A stretch of 64,000 nucleotides of DNA from Stenotrophomonas geniculata ATCC 19374 = JCM 13324 (GCF_001431625.1 NZ_LLXT01000117.1:1-64000); one strand, 5' to 3'. Shown: positions 35,049 through 45,620, numbered from the stretch's first letter. Numbers and translations are program-made. Notes: generated by a model from the letters alone, not told the origin.

Positions 35049-35711
35049 GTGTGGGAACTGGTCAAGGCCGGTGGCTGGCCGATGGTGCCGCTGCTGCTGT
35101 TGGGCGTACTGGCTTTGGCGATCATCCTGGAGCGTTTCTGGTCCCTGCGGCGTACTGAAGTGCTGCCGCCCGGCCTCGGCCAGGAAGTGCGCAACTGGGC
35201 GGCACGCGGCAAGCTCGACCCGGCCCACCTGCAGACGCTGCGCGCGAACTCGCCGCTGGGCGCGCTGCTGGCTGCCGCACTGGAAGCCCGCAACCGCCCG
35301 CGCGACCAGATCCGCGAGCGCATCGAAGACACCGGCCGCCACCTGGTGCACCGCATGGAGCGTTTCCTCAACGCGCTGGGTACCATCGCTTCGGCCGGGC
35401 CGCTGCTGGGGCTGCTGGGCACGGTGATCGGCATGATCCAGATGTTCCTGGGCATCCTCGACCACGGCGTGGGTGATGTGAACCAGCTGGCCGGTGGTAT
35501 CGGCAAGGCGCTGGTGTGCACCGCCACCGGCATGATCGTCGCCATTCCGGCGCTGATGTTCCACCGCTACTTCAAGGGCCGCATCCACGGTTACGTGGTG
35601 GAGATGGAGCAGGAAGCCAGCGCGCTGCTGGATACGCTGGATGGCCGACCCGGGGTGATGAACCCTGCCGCTGCCACGCGCCCGGCCGGCGCGGCGACGG
35701 CGAAGGCCTGA
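35049..35711 (+). CDS. exbB: MotA/TolQ/ExbB proton channel family protein
   Basis: 220 residues, GTG start. TM1 near the N-terminus (MVPLLLLGVLALAIILERFW), then the conserved ERFLNALGTIASAGPLLGLL and GTVIGMIQMF with TM2-TM3 around GIGKALVCTATGMIVAIPAL. Pairs with the following ExbD to use the proton gradient. In this gene order (before msbA-lpxK) the pair is conserved in many gamma-proteobacteria; its target TonB-like partner is not in the window. Confidence 0.9.
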   Translation: MWELVKAGGWPMVPLLLLGVLALAIILERFWSLRRTEVLPPGLGQEVRNWAARGKLDPAHLQTLRANSPLGALLAAALEARNRPRDQIRERIEDTGRHLVHRMERFLNALGTIASAGPLLGLLGTVIGMIQMFLGILDHGVGDVNQLAGGIGKALVCTATGMIVAIPALMFHRYFKGRIHGYVVEMEQEASALLDTLDGRPGVMNPAAATRPAGAATAKA

Positions 35712-35714
35712 TCG

Positions 35715-36137
35715 ATGCGTATCGGCAACGACCGATCCCAGGATGAGCCGCATATCGACCTGGTGCCACTGATCGACGTCATCCTGGTGTTGATCATCTT
35801 CTTCGTGGTCACCACCACCTTCGACGCGCGCTCGACACTCCAGGTGGAGCTGCCCACGGCCAGCCAGCAGCCCAGCAATGAGCCACCGCGCTCGTTGAGC
35901 GTGCTGATCAACGCCGAAGGCCGCTACTTCATCAATGACCAGGAAGTGCTGCGCAACGACGTCGAGTCGGTCAAGCAGACCATCGCGGCCGTTGCCGGCA
36001 GCGACCGCACCCAGCCGGTGCTGTTGCGTGCCGATGCCCGCACGCCCTATCAGGCCGTGGTGACCGCGCAGGATGCGCTCGGTCAGCTCGGCTTCCGCCG
36101 TATTGCCATTGCAACAGCACCCGAGGTGCGTCCATGA
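35715..36137 (+). CDS. exbD: ExbD/TolR family biopolymer transport protein
   Basis: 140 residues. A single TM helix with the functional Asp (IDLVPLIDVILVLIIFFVV), then a periplasmic domain (LSVLINAEGRYFINDQEV; VLLRADARTPYQAVVTAQDA). Three bases after exbB and overlapping msbA by ATGA, so transcription and translation are coupled with lipid A export genes. Confidence 0.92.
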   Translation: MRIGNDRSQDEPHIDLVPLIDVILVLIIFFVVTTTFDARSTLQVELPTASQQPSNEPPRSLSVLINAEGRYFINDQEVLRNDVESVKQTIAAVAGSDRTQPVLLRADARTPYQAVVTAQDALGQLGFRRIAIATAPEVRP

Positions 36138-37882
36138 GTTCCAAACACGCGCCGGTGTGGCCGATCTACAAACGTCTGCTGGGATACACCCGTGCCTACT
36201 GGGGCATGATGGTCGCCGCCGTCATCGCCATGGCGGTGGAGTCGGTGGCCGGCTACCACTTCACCAAGCTGATGGAGCCGCTGGTCAACCGCGGCTTCGT
36301 CAATCCCGAACCGAAAATGGCGGTGATCCTGCCGCTGACCATCCTTGGTCTGTTCCTGATGCGCAGCGCCGCCACCTGGGTGAGCGACTACGCGCTGGCC
36401 AAGACCGGTCGCAGCGTGGTGCGTGACCTGCGTGAACAGGTGCTGGCCAAGTACCTGCACCTGCCGTCCTCGCATTTCGATACCGAATCGACGCCGGTGA
36501 TGGTCAGCCGCCTGAACTTCGATACCGAGCAGGTCACCCAGGCCAGTGCCGATGCGCTCAAGACCGTGGTTGCCGACACCCTGACCATCATCGCCATGCT
36601 GGCGGTGATGCTGCAGATGAGCGTCAAGGTGACCGTGGCCATGCTGGTGGTGGTGCCGATGATCGGCGTGATCGTGTCCTACGTCGGCAAGCGCTACCGG
36701 CGCATCAGCCGTGGCATCCAGGACGGCATGGGCACGATGGCGCAGACCGCCGAGCAGTCGCTGGCGGCCCAGCAGGAAGTGAAGGTGCACGGTACCCAGC
36801 AGCACGAAATGTCGCGCTACTCGCGCCTGGCCAACCGCATGCTGGCGCTGAACATGAAGGTGGAAATCACCCGTGCCGGTGCCTCCAGCGTGGTCCAGTT
36901 CCTGGCCGCGCTGGCGCTGGCGGTGATCGTCTGGGTGTCGACCCGCGAAGCACTGGCAGGCCGCCTCAATGCCGGCCAGTTCATGGGCCTGATGATCTCG
37001 ATGACGGCGATCATTCCGTCGCTGCGCCGCCTGACCAGCGTGCAGTCCTCGATCTCCCGCGGTGTGTCCGCCGCCGAGCGCCTGTTCGACATCCTCGACA
37101 TGCCGGTCGAGCGCGACGATGGCCGCAACACGGTGCAGCGCGTGCGCGGCGAGCTGGCCTTCGAGCACGTCATGCTGCGTTACCGCGAAGACAGTGGCAT
37201 CGCCCTGGACGACATCAGCTTCGTGGCCAAGCCGGGTACGGTCACTGCCATCGTCGGTCGGTCCGGCAGTGGCAAGACCAGCCTGATCCGGCTGGTGCCG
37301 CGCTTCTATGAACCCAGCGGCGGGCGCATCACTCTCGATGGCGTGGCACTGGATGACTATCCGCTGGCCGACCTGCGTCGGCAGGTGGCGATGGTCGGGC
37401 AGAAGGTCATGCTGTTCGATGACACCATTGGCGCCAACATCGCCTATGGCATGGACGCGACCGATGAACAGATCCGAGCGGCGGCCGAAGCCGCAAACGC
37501 CTGGGAGTTCATCGCGCGCATGCCGCAGCAGCTGCAGACCCCGGTGGGCGAGAACGGCGCGCTGCTGTCCGGCGGCCAGCGCCAGCGCCTGGCGATCGCC
37601 CGTGCGATCCTGCGCGACGCGCCGATCCTGATCCTCGATGAAGCCACCGCAGCGCTCGACAACGAATCGGAGCGCCTGGTGCAGGACGCGCTGCAGCGAT
37701 TGATGCCCGAGCGCACCACGCTGGTCATCGCTCACCGCCTGTCGACCATCGAGCATGCAGACCAGGTGCTGGTGATGGACCACGGTCGCATCGTCGAGCG
37801 CGGTACCCACAAGGAGCTGCTCACCATGGGTGGCCTCTACCAGCATCTGCACAGCATGCAGTTCCGCGAAAGGCAGGACTGA
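36134..37882 (+). CDS. msbA: Lipid A export ABC transporter MsbA
   Basis: 582 residues. Fused TM domain (six helices in the first ~320 residues) and ATPase: Walker [11 protein letters not shown], signature [11 protein letters not shown], Walker [13 protein letters not shown]. Flips lipid A-core across the inner membrane. Overlaps exbD and lpxK, the enzyme acting just before in lipid A synthesis. Confidence 0.95.
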   Translation: MSSKHAPVWPIYKRLLGYTRAYWGMMVAAVIAMAVESVAGYHFTKLMEPLVNRGFVNPEPKMAVILPLTILGLFLMRSAATWVSDYALAKTGRSVVRDLREQVLAKYLHLPSSHFDTESTPVMVSRLNFDTEQVTQASADALKTVVADTLTIIAMLAVMLQMSVKVTVAMLVVVPMIGVIVSYVGKRYRRISRGIQDGMGTMAQTAEQSLAAQQEVKVHGTQQHEMSRYSRLANRMLALNMKVEITRAGASSVVQFLAALALAVIVWVSTREALAGRLNAGQFMGLMISMTAIIPSLRRLTSVQSSISRGVSAAERLFDILDMPVERDDGRNTVQRVRGELAFEHVMLRYREDSGIALDDISFVAKPGTVTAIVGRSGSGKTSLIRLVPRFYEPSGGRITLDGVALDDYPLADLRRQVAMVGQKVMLFDDTIGANIAYGMDATDEQIRAAAEAANAWEFIARMPQQLQTPVGENGALLSGGQRQRLAIARAILRDAPILILDEATAALDNESERLVQDALQRLMPERTTLVIAHRLSTIEHADQVLVMDHGRIVERGTHKELLTMGGLYQHLHSMQFRERQD

Positions 37883-38901
37883 TGGCCGGCAAGGGCACCC
37901 AGACCCCGCCGTACTGGTACGACGGCAGCCCGGTTCCGTGGGCGATGCGCCTGCTGGCGCCGCTGTATGCCGGCGTCACCGCGCTGCGCCGGCGTGCCTA
38001 TCGGCGTGGCTGGCGCAAGCGCTACACGCTGCCGGTGCCGGTCATCGTGGTTGGCAACATCACCGCCGGTGGGACTGGCAAGACGCCGCTGACCATCGCG
38101 CTGGTGGAGCGCCTGCGTGCCGCCGGCTGGAAGCCGGGCGTGGCCAGTCGTGGCTACGGCCGCGAAGATGCCGACAAACCGCTGTGGGTGAAGGCCGATA
38201 CGCCGACTGCCAAGGGCGGTGACGAACCGGTGCTGATTGCCTGGAAGACAGGCGTGCCGGTGCGCGTGGACAGTGATCGCGTTGCTGCCGGCAAGGCGCT
38301 GATCGAGGCCGGCTGCGATGTGATCGTCTGCGACGACGGCCTGCAGCACTACCGGCTGGCGCGCGACATCGAGATCGAAGTGGTCGATGCGCAGCGCCGC
38401 TACGGCAATGGCCGGATGATTCCGGCCGGACCGCTGCGCGAGCCGGTCAGCCGCGCCAGCGAGTGCGATTTCCGCGTGGTGAATCTCGGCCAGGCCGATG
38501 AGGAATCTGCGGCCCAGGCCTGTGGTTTCGGCCAGTGGCCGATGGCCCTGCACATCGACAGCGCGCAGCCGCTGGCCGGTGGCCGTGCTCGTCCACTGTC
38601 GTACTTCAAGGGCCAGCGTGTGCACGCCGTGGCCGGCATCGCCCACCCGCAGCGCTTTTTCGACATGCTGCGCGCGCGAGGCATCGGCGTGGTGCCGCAC
38701 GCCTTCGCCGACCATCAGGCCTATCAGCCGCAGGACCTGTCCTTTGGCAGCCAGCTGCCGGTGCTGATGACCGAAAAGGACGCGGTGAAATGCCGGGCGT
38801 TCGGCAATGACTGGCACTACGCGGTCCCGCTGCGCGCCGAGCTGCCTGCCGCGTTCTGGGTGGCGCTGACCGACCGCCTGGACAAGCTGCGACCGAACTG
38901 A
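37882..38901 (+). CDS. lpxK: Tetraacyldisaccharide 4'-kinase
   Basis: 339 residues. Phosphorylates the 4' position of the lipid A precursor. An N-terminal hydrophobic segment is followed by the P-loop [19 protein letters not shown], then [21 protein letters not shown] and [16 protein letters not shown], which are LpxK hallmarks. Start shares one base with the msbA stop (TGATG). Confidence 0.96.
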   Translation: MAGKGTQTPPYWYDGSPVPWAMRLLAPLYAGVTALRRRAYRRGWRKRYTLPVPVIVVGNITAGGTGKTPLTIALVERLRAAGWKPGVASRGYGREDADKPLWVKADTPTAKGGDEPVLIAWKTGVPVRVDSDRVAAGKALIEAGCDVIVCDDGLQHYRLARDIEIEVVDAQRRYGNGRMIPAGPLREPVSRASECDFRVVNLGQADEESAAQACGFGQWPMALHIDSAQPLAGGRARPLSYFKGQRVHAVAGIAHPQRFFDMLRARGIGVVPHAFADHQAYQPQDLSFGSQLPVLMTEKDAVKCRAFGNDWHYAVPLRAELPAAFWVALTDRLDKLRPN

Positions 38902-38907
38902 GTGGCA

Positions 38908-38935
38908 CGGCGGCGCTTGCATTCATGCGCCGCCG
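38908..38935. repeat. GC-rich hairpin between lpxK and kdsB
   Basis: CGGCGGCGC-10 nt-GCGCCGCCG, nine-base perfect arms without a T tract. Probably an mRNA structure in the 74-bp gap. Confidence 0.4.
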
Positions 38936-38975
38936 GCCGCATTCCCGTTGTAACGAGCCTGCCGAGTACCGCCCC

Positions 38976-39749
38976 ATGACCGAATTCGTCGTCGCCATCC
39001 CGGCCCGCTATGCCGCCTCGCGGCTGCCGGGCAAGCCGCTGCGCCTGCTGGGCGGTGAGCCGCTGGTGCTGCATGTGGCGCGCCGCGCGCTGCAGGCCGG
39101 TGCCGGCGAGGTCTGGGTCGCTACCGACGATCAACGCATTGCCGACGCACTGTCCGGCCTGGCCGAAGTGAAGGTGGCAATGACCGCCACCTCGCATGCC
39201 TCCGGCACCGATCGCCTGGCCGAGTGCGCGCGCATCGCCGGCTGGGCCGATGACACCGTGGTGGTCAACCTGCAGGGCGACGAGCCGTTTGCACCCGCTG
39301 CGGGTATCCGTGCGGTGGCCCAGGCGCTGGTTGACGGCAATGCGCCGATGTCGACCCTGGCGACCGCCGTGGAGGATGCAGAAACCCTGTTCGATCCGAA
39401 CGTGGTGAAGCTGGTGCGCAACGTGCGCAACGAGGCGATGTACTTCAGCCGCGCGCCGATCGCCTGGCATCGCGATGGCTTCGCACGCAGCCGTGACACG
39501 TTGCCGGCCGGTCACAACTGGCTGCGTCACATCGGCATCTACGGCTATCGCGCCGGTTTCCTGCAGCAGTTCGCGGCGATGCCGCCGGGCCAGCTGGAGC
39601 AGGTCGAATCGCTGGAACAGCTGCGCGTGCTGGAAGCGGGCTTCCCGATCAGCGTGGCGATCTCGCCCGAACCGTTCCCGCCGGGCATCGACACGCCCGA
39701 GGACCTGGAGCGCGCCGAAGCACTGCTGCAGACGCTGGCGGCACGATGA
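38976..39749 (+). CDS. kdsB: CMP-3-deoxy-D-manno-octulosonate cytidylyltransferase
   Basis: 257 residues. Activates KDO with CTP for LPS core synthesis. Motifs: [17 protein letters not shown] (nucleotide loop), [22 protein letters not shown] and VNLQGDEPF. The ATG at 38976 matches the family N-terminus. First of four genes (kdsB, ptp, Trx-NHL, uvrC) each joined by 4-base ATGA overlaps. Confidence 0.96.
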   Translation: MTEFVVAIPARYAASRLPGKPLRLLGGEPLVLHVARRALQAGAGEVWVATDDQRIADALSGLAEVKVAMTATSHASGTDRLAECARIAGWADDTVVVNLQGDEPFAPAAGIRAVAQALVDGNAPMSTLATAVEDAETLFDPNVVKLVRNVRNEAMYFSRAPIAWHRDGFARSRDTLPAGHNWLRHIGIYGYRAGFLQQFAAMPPGQLEQVESLEQLRVLEAGFPISVAISPEPFPPGIDTPEDLERAEALLQTLAAR

Positions 39750-40234
39750 AGCTGCTGGTCGTCTGCCTCGGCAACATCTGCCGTTCGCCGATGGCCGAAG
39801 GTGCGCTGCGCGCACGCCTGGAGGCCTCGCCGCTGGCCGGACGGGTGCAGGTGGATTCGGCCGGCACCGGCGACTGGCATGTGGGCGAGCCGCCGGACCG
39901 GCGTGCGATCGCCTGCGCGGCCGGGCACGGCGTGGACATCGGTGGCCTGCGTGCACGCCAGCTGCAGGCTGTGGATTTCGAACGTTTCGACTGGATCCTG
40001 TGCGCCGACGAGGCCAACCTGCGTGATGCCGGCCGTATCGCCACGCCGGCCCAGCGCGAACGCTTGGCACTGTACCTGCCATGGTCGGGCGGAGAGGGCC
40101 GGGTGGCGATCCCGGATCCCTACACCGGCGGCAGTGATCATTTCGAACAGGTCTGGACATTGGTGGACAATGCTGCAAAACGTGCCGTGGCACGACTGTT
40201 GCATGACGCCGACTCCGGCATAATCGGGCCATGA
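39746..40234 (+). CDS. Low-molecular-weight protein tyrosine phosphatase
   Basis: 162 residues. P-loop [13 protein letters not shown] with catalytic C7 and arginine; the general acid is in [13 protein letters not shown]. Such phosphatases often regulate tyrosine kinases of polysaccharide synthesis; here the neighbour is kdsB, and no Wzc-like kinase is in the window. Coupled to both neighbours by ATGA overlaps. Confidence 0.93.
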   Translation: MKLLVVCLGNICRSPMAEGALRARLEASPLAGRVQVDSAGTGDWHVGEPPDRRAIACAAGHGVDIGGLRARQLQAVDFERFDWILCADEANLRDAGRIATPAQRERLALYLPWSGGEGRVAIPDPYTGGSDHFEQVWTLVDNAAKRAVARLLHDADSGIIGP

Positions 40235-41643
40235 ACGTCCAGCCCGTCCCGGACCTGCCCGAGTTCGCCACCTGGCTCAATGCCACCCCCTGCACCCTGA
40301 CCGAACTGCGCGGTCGGCCGGTGGCGCTGTTGTTCGTCAACGCCGCCTCCGCCTGGAGCGCGCAACGCCTGGCCGAGTTCGGCCAATGGCTGTCGCGCCA
40401 CCCCGGCAAGCTGCAGCCGCTGGTGCTGCAGGTGCCGCGCTTCGACTTCGAGCGCGACGCCGGTGCCGCACTGAAGCTGTTGCGTCGCCAGGGCCTGACG
40501 ATGCCGGTCCTGCTCGATGCGGACTGGGATGGCTGGCGCCGCTTCGGCGTCACCGCCTGGCCAACCCTGGTGCTGCTGGATGCGCAGGGCCGCGAACAGC
40601 AGCGGCTGGTCGGGCAGGGCGCACCCGGCGAACTGGAGCGTGCCTTGAATGCGCTGTGCGAGGGTGCGCCGTCGGCGCCGCCGCGTGGCGGTAGCGAGCT
40701 GCATCCGGAGCCCCGCCAGGCACTGTGCTTCCCGCTCGGCCTGGCGGTCAGTACCGAGCGCCTCTACATCGCCGACAGCGGCCATCACCGCATCCTCGAA
40801 TGCAGCCATGGCGGCCGCATCCTGCGCCAGTTCGGCCTCGGTACCGCCGATTTCATGGACGGCAACCTCGCCGAAGCGGCGTTCCACCGCCCGCAGGCGC
40901 TGGTGCTGGAGCGCGATGCGCTGTACGTGGCCGACACCGGCAACCACGCCGTGCGCCGCATCAACCTGCTGACCGGCATCGTCGACACGCTGTGCGGCAA
41001 TGGCCGCCCCGGTGCGCCGGTGGAAGGTCCGGTCGCGCAGGCCCGGCAGGTCTCGCTGGACCATCCGGTCGGCCTGGCCATCGCCGACAACCAGCTGCAC
41101 ATCGCCATGGCCGGCGACAACCGCATCTGGAGCTACCACCTGGGCCAGCGCAGCCTGCAATGGCGCGCCGGCAGTGGTTCCATCGACGAGCGTGATGGCA
41201 GCGGCCATCTGGCCGCGTTCGCCCAGCCGACTGCGCTGGCCGTAGTGCAGCAGGTGCTGTACGTGGCCGATGCACTGGGTTCCTCGATCCGTGCACTGCA
41301 GCTGCGCGGCGACCTGGTGCAGACGCTGGTCGGGCAGGGGCCATGGCGCTTCGGCAGCGAAGACGGCCCGCGCGCGGACGCCAGCCTGCAGTTCCCGCAG
41401 GCGATCGCGCTAAGCCCGGATGCGCCGCTGTTGTGGATTGCCGATACCGGCAACGGTCGCCTGCGCACGCTGCGCCTGGGCGGTGGCGAACTGACCACCC
41501 AGCCGCTGCCGCGCCGCCTGCATGGCCCGGCTGGACTGGCGGTGGGCGCAGGTGCGGTGTGGATCGCCGAGACCGACGCCCATGCCGTGCTGCGCTTCGA
41601 TCCCGACAGCGGCGTGCTCAGCGAAGTGCCGATCAGCGAATGA
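40231..41643 (+). CDS. Thioredoxin-like/NHL-repeat protein lacking the CxxC motif
   Basis: 470 residues. Residues ~1-145 form a thioredoxin-like domain (VALLFVNAASAWSAQRLAEF, cis-Pro region AWPTLVLLDAQG), but the active-site CxxC is replaced by a SAWS-type sequence with no cysteine. Residues ~165-470 are NHL-type beta-propeller repeats (LYIADSGHHRILE, LYVADTGNHAVRRI, LWIADTGNGRLRTL). The domain order is that of NHLRC2-like proteins. No signal peptide, so probably cytosolic. Function unknown; likely a binding or scaffold protein. Lies within a coupled operon before uvrC. Confidence 0.82.
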   Translation: MNVQPVPDLPEFATWLNATPCTLTELRGRPVALLFVNAASAWSAQRLAEFGQWLSRHPGKLQPLVLQVPRFDFERDAGAALKLLRRQGLTMPVLLDADWDGWRRFGVTAWPTLVLLDAQGREQQRLVGQGAPGELERALNALCEGAPSAPPRGGSELHPEPRQALCFPLGLAVSTERLYIADSGHHRILECSHGGRILRQFGLGTADFMDGNLAEAAFHRPQALVLERDALYVADTGNHAVRRINLLTGIVDTLCGNGRPGAPVEGPVAQARQVSLDHPVGLAIADNQLHIAMAGDNRIWSYHLGQRSLQWRAGSGSIDERDGSGHLAAFAQPTALAVVQQVLYVADALGSSIRALQLRGDLVQTLVGQGPWRFGSEDGPRADASLQFPQAIALSPDAPLLWIADTGNGRLRTLRLGGGELTTQPLPRRLHGPAGLAVGAGAVWIAETDAHAVLRFDPDSGVLSEVPISE

Positions 41644-43484
41644 CCGACGTTCCCGCTCCGGTCTTCGACGGCAAGGCCTTCGCGGCCCAGCTCAGCACCG
41701 CTCCCGGCGTGTACCGCATGCACGCGGCCGACGACACCCTGCTGTACGTCGGCAAGGCCCGTGCGCTGCGTAACCGCGTCGGCAGCTATTTCAACGGCAG
41801 CCCGAAGAACGCACGGATCATGTCGATGATCTCACAGATCACGCGCATGGACGTGACCGTGACGCGCTCGGAAGCCGAGGCGTTGCTGCTGGAAAACCAG
41901 CTGATCAAGTCGCTGTCGCCGCGTTACAACGTCTCGCTGCGCGACGACAAGACCTATCCGCATGTGCTGCTGACCCGCGAGGACTGGCCGCGCATCGCCC
42001 TGCATCGCGGCCCGCGCGCCATTCCCGGTCGCTATTTCGGGCCGTATCCCGGCGTCACTGCGGTGCGCGAAACGCTGAACCTGATGCACAAGCTGTTCAA
42101 GCTGCGCAGCTGCGAGGACAGCGTGTTCCGCAACCGCTCGCGGCCGTGCCTGCAGTACCAGATCGGCCGCTGCAGCGCGCCCTGCGTGGAGCTGGTACCG
42201 GCGCCGGACTACGCCGAGTCGGTGCGCCGCGCTGCGCTCTTCCTCGAAGGCAAGAGCGACGAACTGACCCGCGAGCTGGGCGAGCAGATGCAGGCCGCCA
42301 GCGAGGCGCTGGAGTTCGAGCAGGCCGCGCGCCTGCGCGACCTGATCTCCTCGCTGCGCAGCATGCAGACCCGCCAGTACGTGGACGGCCGCGCCGCAGA
42401 TCTGGACGTGCTGGCGGTGGCCATGCAAGGGTCTCAGGCCTGCGTGCTGCTGCTGGCCTTCCGCGATGGCCGCAATCTTGGCACCCGCCCATTCTTCCCG
42501 CGCACCAACGGTGAGGAGAGCCCGGAGGAAGTGCTGGCCGCCTTCGTCTCGCAGTACTACATCGAATTCGAGCCACCGCGCGAGATCCTGCTGGATCGCG
42601 AGATTCCCGACGCCGATCTGCTGGTCGCCGCGCTGTCCGCCTCGGCCGAGCGCAAGGTGCAGTTGAAGTGGAACGTGCGCGGCGAGCGTGCCGGCTACGT
42701 GGAGCTGGCCAGTCGCAACGCGCAGCTGACCCTGGCCACCGAGCTCAACAGCCGCAACGCGCAGCACGCGCGCAGCGATGCACTGCGCGACATGCTGGGC
42801 CTGGCCGAGCCGGTCAAGCGTGTCGAGTGTTTCGATATCAGCCACACCCTGGGCGAGGCCACCGTGGCCTCATGCGTGGTGTTCGACGCCGCCGGTCCGG
42901 TGCGCGCGCAGTACCGCCGTTTCAACATCAGCGGCATCGAGCCGGGCGACGACTATGCCGCCATGCGCCAGGCCATCGACCGCCGTTTCCGCCGCGCGGT
43001 GGAAGAGCAGGGCGTGCTGCCGGATGTGCTGCTGATCGACGGCGGCGCCGGCCAGCTGGCACAGGCGCAGGCCGCACTGGCCGACCTGGGCGTGGAGGGA
43101 GTACTGCTGGTGGGCGTGGCCAAGGGCGTGGAGCGCCGCGCCGGCCACGAGGCGCTGGTGATGCCCGACGGCCGCGAGCTGCGCCCGGGCGCGGCCAACC
43201 CGGCGCTGCAGTTCATCCAGCAGGTGCGCGACGAGGCGCACCGCTTCGCCATCACCGGCCACCGCGGCCGCCGCCAGAAGGCGCGGATGACCAGCAAGCT
43301 GGAGGACATCCCCGGTATCGGCCCCCGCCGCCGCGCCAGCCTGCTCAAGCATTTCGGCGGCCTGGTCGGCCTGAAAGCCGCTGGCGAAGCGGAAATCGCC
43401 AAGGTGGAAGGCATCAATGACGCCCTCGCGGCACGTATCTACGCTAACCTGCACGGGTTGGCCACGCCTGATGCGGCCGAGTAG
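41640..43484 (+). CDS. uvrC: Excinuclease ABC subunit C
   Basis: 614 residues. Makes both incisions in nucleotide excision repair. An N-terminal GIY-YIG domain (GVYRMHAADDTLLYVGKARA), a Cys cluster region, UVR motif (ASEALEFEQAARLRDL), an RNase H-like endonuclease half with DGGAGQL and a C-terminal tandem HhH (LEDIPGIGPRRRASLLKHFG). The start at 41640 follows the ATGA overlap; the longer in-frame opening lies in the upstream gene. Confidence 0.97.
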   Translation: MTDVPAPVFDGKAFAAQLSTAPGVYRMHAADDTLLYVGKARALRNRVGSYFNGSPKNARIMSMISQITRMDVTVTRSEAEALLLENQLIKSLSPRYNVSLRDDKTYPHVLLTREDWPRIALHRGPRAIPGRYFGPYPGVTAVRETLNLMHKLFKLRSCEDSVFRNRSRPCLQYQIGRCSAPCVELVPAPDYAESVRRAALFLEGKSDELTRELGEQMQAASEALEFEQAARLRDLISSLRSMQTRQYVDGRAADLDVLAVAMQGSQACVLLLAFRDGRNLGTRPFFPRTNGEESPEEVLAAFVSQYYIEFEPPREILLDREIPDADLLVAALSASAERKVQLKWNVRGERAGYVELASRNAQLTLATELNSRNAQHARSDALRDMLGLAEPVKRVECFDISHTLGEATVASCVVFDAAGPVRAQYRRFNISGIEPGDDYAAMRQAIDRRFRRAVEEQGVLPDVLLIDGGAGQLAQAQAALADLGVEGVLLVGVAKGVERRAGHEALVMPDGRELRPGAANPALQFIQQVRDEAHRFAITGHRGRRQKARMTSKLEDIPGIGPRRRASLLKHFGGLVGLKAAGEAEIAKVEGINDALAARIYANLHGLATPDAAE

Positions 43485-43502
43485 AGAGAGAAGCACGCAA
43501 GC

Positions 43503-44129
43503 ATGAAGTTGACCCTGCCCACCTGGCTGACGTTGTTGCGGATCGTGATGATCCCGGTGCTGGTGCTGGTGTTCTACCTGCCCTACACCTGGACCAACTT
43601 CGCTTCGGCGGCGATCTTCGGCCTGGCCGCGATCACCGACTGGCTCGATGGCTGGATCGCCCGCCGCTACCAGTTGGAGTCGGCCTTCGGTGCCTTCCTC
43701 GACCCGGTCGCGGACAAGCTGATGGTGGCAGTGGCACTGTTCCTGATCGTGCAGGGCCACCCGACGCCGTGGATGGCGTTCTGGGCGGCGGTCATCGTCG
43801 GCCGCGAGATCGCGGTGTCGGCGCTGCGCGAATGGATGGCCGAACTGGGCCAGCGCGCGAAGGTACGCGTGGCGATGATCGGCAAGGTCAAGACCACCGC
43901 GCAGATGGTCGCGCTGCTGTGCCTGCTGTATTCGGTGGCCCCCAACGTGCCGGTGGAAGATATCTGGATGGGCTGGCCGGTGTTCCACATCGGCGACTGG
44001 ACCCTGGCGATTGCCGCAGTGCTGACCCTGTGGTCGGGCCTGCAGTACCTGCACGCCGCCTGGCCGAGCCTGCGCGAAGACGAGCGCGCCGCACGCGAGC
44101 GCTCGCGGCAGAAGAAGCTGGGCAACTGA
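43503..44129 (+). CDS. pgsA: CDP-diacylglycerol-glycerol-3-phosphate 3-phosphatidyltransferase
   Basis: 208 residues, multi-pass. The CDP-alcohol phosphotransferase motif is seen as DWLDGWIARRYQLESAFGAF then DPVADKL (DGxxAR...G...D...D). Makes phosphatidylglycerol phosphate. It follows uvrC by 18 bp, a widespread uvrC-pgsA order, with GAGAGAAG as the ribosome site. Confidence 0.96.
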   Translation: MKLTLPTWLTLLRIVMIPVLVLVFYLPYTWTNFASAAIFGLAAITDWLDGWIARRYQLESAFGAFLDPVADKLMVAVALFLIVQGHPTPWMAFWAAVIVGREIAVSALREWMAELGQRAKVRVAMIGKVKTTAQMVALLCLLYSVAPNVPVEDIWMGWPVFHIGDWTLAIAAVLTLWSGLQYLHAAWPSLREDERAARERSRQKKLGN

Positions 44130-44203
44130 CCCCATCGATGCGCGTATCCACGCATGGCGCGGATACGCGACGCCGGGCACCTCGCAGATCCTGAAAAAAG
44201 CGC

Positions 44204-44231
44204 TTGACGGCATCCTTGGAATAGGTAAAAT
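44204..44231 (+). promoter_or_regulatory. Promoter of tRNA-Gly copy 1
   Basis: TTGACG (44204-44209), 16-bp spacer, TAAAAT (44226-44231), then a GC-rich discriminator and tRNA 14 bp on. Confidence 0.7.
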
Positions 44232-44244
44232 TTCGCGCTCCCAA

Positions 44245-44320
<76 letters not shown>

Positions 44321-44332
44321 GATTCAAGAAGG

Positions 44333-44356
44333 ACGCTCCCGCAAGGGGGCGTTTTT
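44333..44356 (+). terminator. Terminator after tRNA-Gly copy 1
   Basis: ACGCTCCC-gcaa-GGGGGCGT then TTTT. The downstream sequence is nearly the same as that after tRNA-Gly copy 2. Confidence 0.85.
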
Positions 44357-44458
44357 CGTTTGCGTAGAACCCGCTTCATCCCCACTTCACCGTCACTCCT
44401 TCGCCTCACCACGCGGCAGTTCGAAGCTGCATCTCCGTTCCTCCAGGACGATGCAGCC

Positions 44459-45565
44459 ATGCTCCACACTCCTTCCGCCTACGATCACGACGTGGTCATC
44501 GTCGGCGCCAGTTTTGCCGGTGCCGCCTGCGCACTGGCTGCTGCCCAGTACGGCCTGCGCGTCTGCGTGCTGGAACGCAAGGCCGACCCCGGCGAGCGCC
44601 TGCACACCACCGGCATCGTGGTGAAAGAGGCGATGGAGCAGACCTGGCTGGGGCGCATGCCCGAACATCTCGTGCAACGCGTCGCAAACGTGCGCCTGTA
44701 TGCGCCGAATCTGCGCAGCGTGTTGCTGGCCGCGCCGGGCTATTACTTCCTCACCACCGATACGCCGAACCTGATGCGCTGGCTGGCCAGCGAGCTGCGC
44801 GCGAACGGTGTCGACCTGCGCCTGCAGCAGTCCTTCACCGATGCACGTCGCAATGGTGACGGCTGGCTGGTGGATGGGGCGGGGCGATGTGCCTATCTGG
44901 TTGGCGCTGATGGCGCACGCTCACGTGTGGCACAGCGCAGCGGGCTCGGCCAGGTGCGTGACAACCTCTACGGCGTCGAACGTGAGTTCGCCGGCCTGCA
45001 TGTCGCGCAGGGCGACGCGCTGCATTGCTTCGTCAGCAAGCGCTACGCGCCGGGTTACATCGGCTGGGTCGCGCAGAATCCGAGCGGCCTGCAGGTCGGG
45101 TTGGCGTTGCGTCATGACCCGCAACAGGTGCGGCCGCCGGATATTGAAGGTTTCCTCGGCCACGTGCGCGATGGGGTCGGCATTCCGCCTTCGGCGCGTC
45201 CCTCGGCCACCCGCGCCGGCCTGGTGCCCTGCGGCCGGCCGGATGGGCCGATCACGGGCCAACGCGTGATCCTGACCGGCGACGCGGCAGGCATCGTCTC
45301 GCCGCTGTCCGCCGGGGGCATCCACTCCTCGTGGCGGCATGGCTGGGCGGTCGGCGAGGCGATGGCCCGCAATCTGCGTGGGCAAGGACCGGAAGCGGAA
45401 CGGGTGGCGCGGCAGGTGGCTCCGGCGTTCCATGGCAAGCGCCTGCTGCGCTGGGCGATGGATCATCTGCAGGCCGATTGGCCGCTCGATGCACTGCTGC
45501 AAACAGCGGCCATGCGCCGCATCGCCGAACAGGTCTACTTCCATCGCCGCGGGCTGCGCACGTGA
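44459..45565 (+). CDS. FAD-dependent oxidoreductase (geranylgeranyl-reductase-like)
   Basis: 368 residues. FAD-binding N-terminus VVIVGASFAGAACALAAAQ with the acidic strand end CVLERK, and a later FAD motif LTGDAAGIVSPLSAGGIHSS. The arrangement is that of the geranylgeranyl reductase/FixC group of flavoenzymes; the substrate is unknown. The start at 44459 is chosen because sequence upstream in frame comes from the tRNA and its terminator. Lies alone between tRNA-Gly copies 1 and 2. Confidence 0.8.
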   Translation: MLHTPSAYDHDVVIVGASFAGAACALAAAQYGLRVCVLERKADPGERLHTTGIVVKEAMEQTWLGRMPEHLVQRVANVRLYAPNLRSVLLAAPGYYFLTTDTPNLMRWLASELRANGVDLRLQQSFTDARRNGDGWLVDGAGRCAYLVGADGARSRVAQRSGLGQVRDNLYGVEREFAGLHVAQGDALHCFVSKRYAPGYIGWVAQNPSGLQVGLALRHDPQQVRPPDIEGFLGHVRDGVGIPPSARPSATRAGLVPCGRPDGPITGQRVILTGDAAGIVSPLSAGGIHSSWRHGWAVGEAMARNLRGQGPEAERVARQVAPAFHGKRLLRWAMDHLQADWPLDALLQTAAMRRIAEQVYFHRRGLRT

Positions 45566-45620
45566 AGGGAACAGGCAGGCGCGCCTGAACGCCATCCTTC
45601 ACGTCACGTGAAAATTCCTG

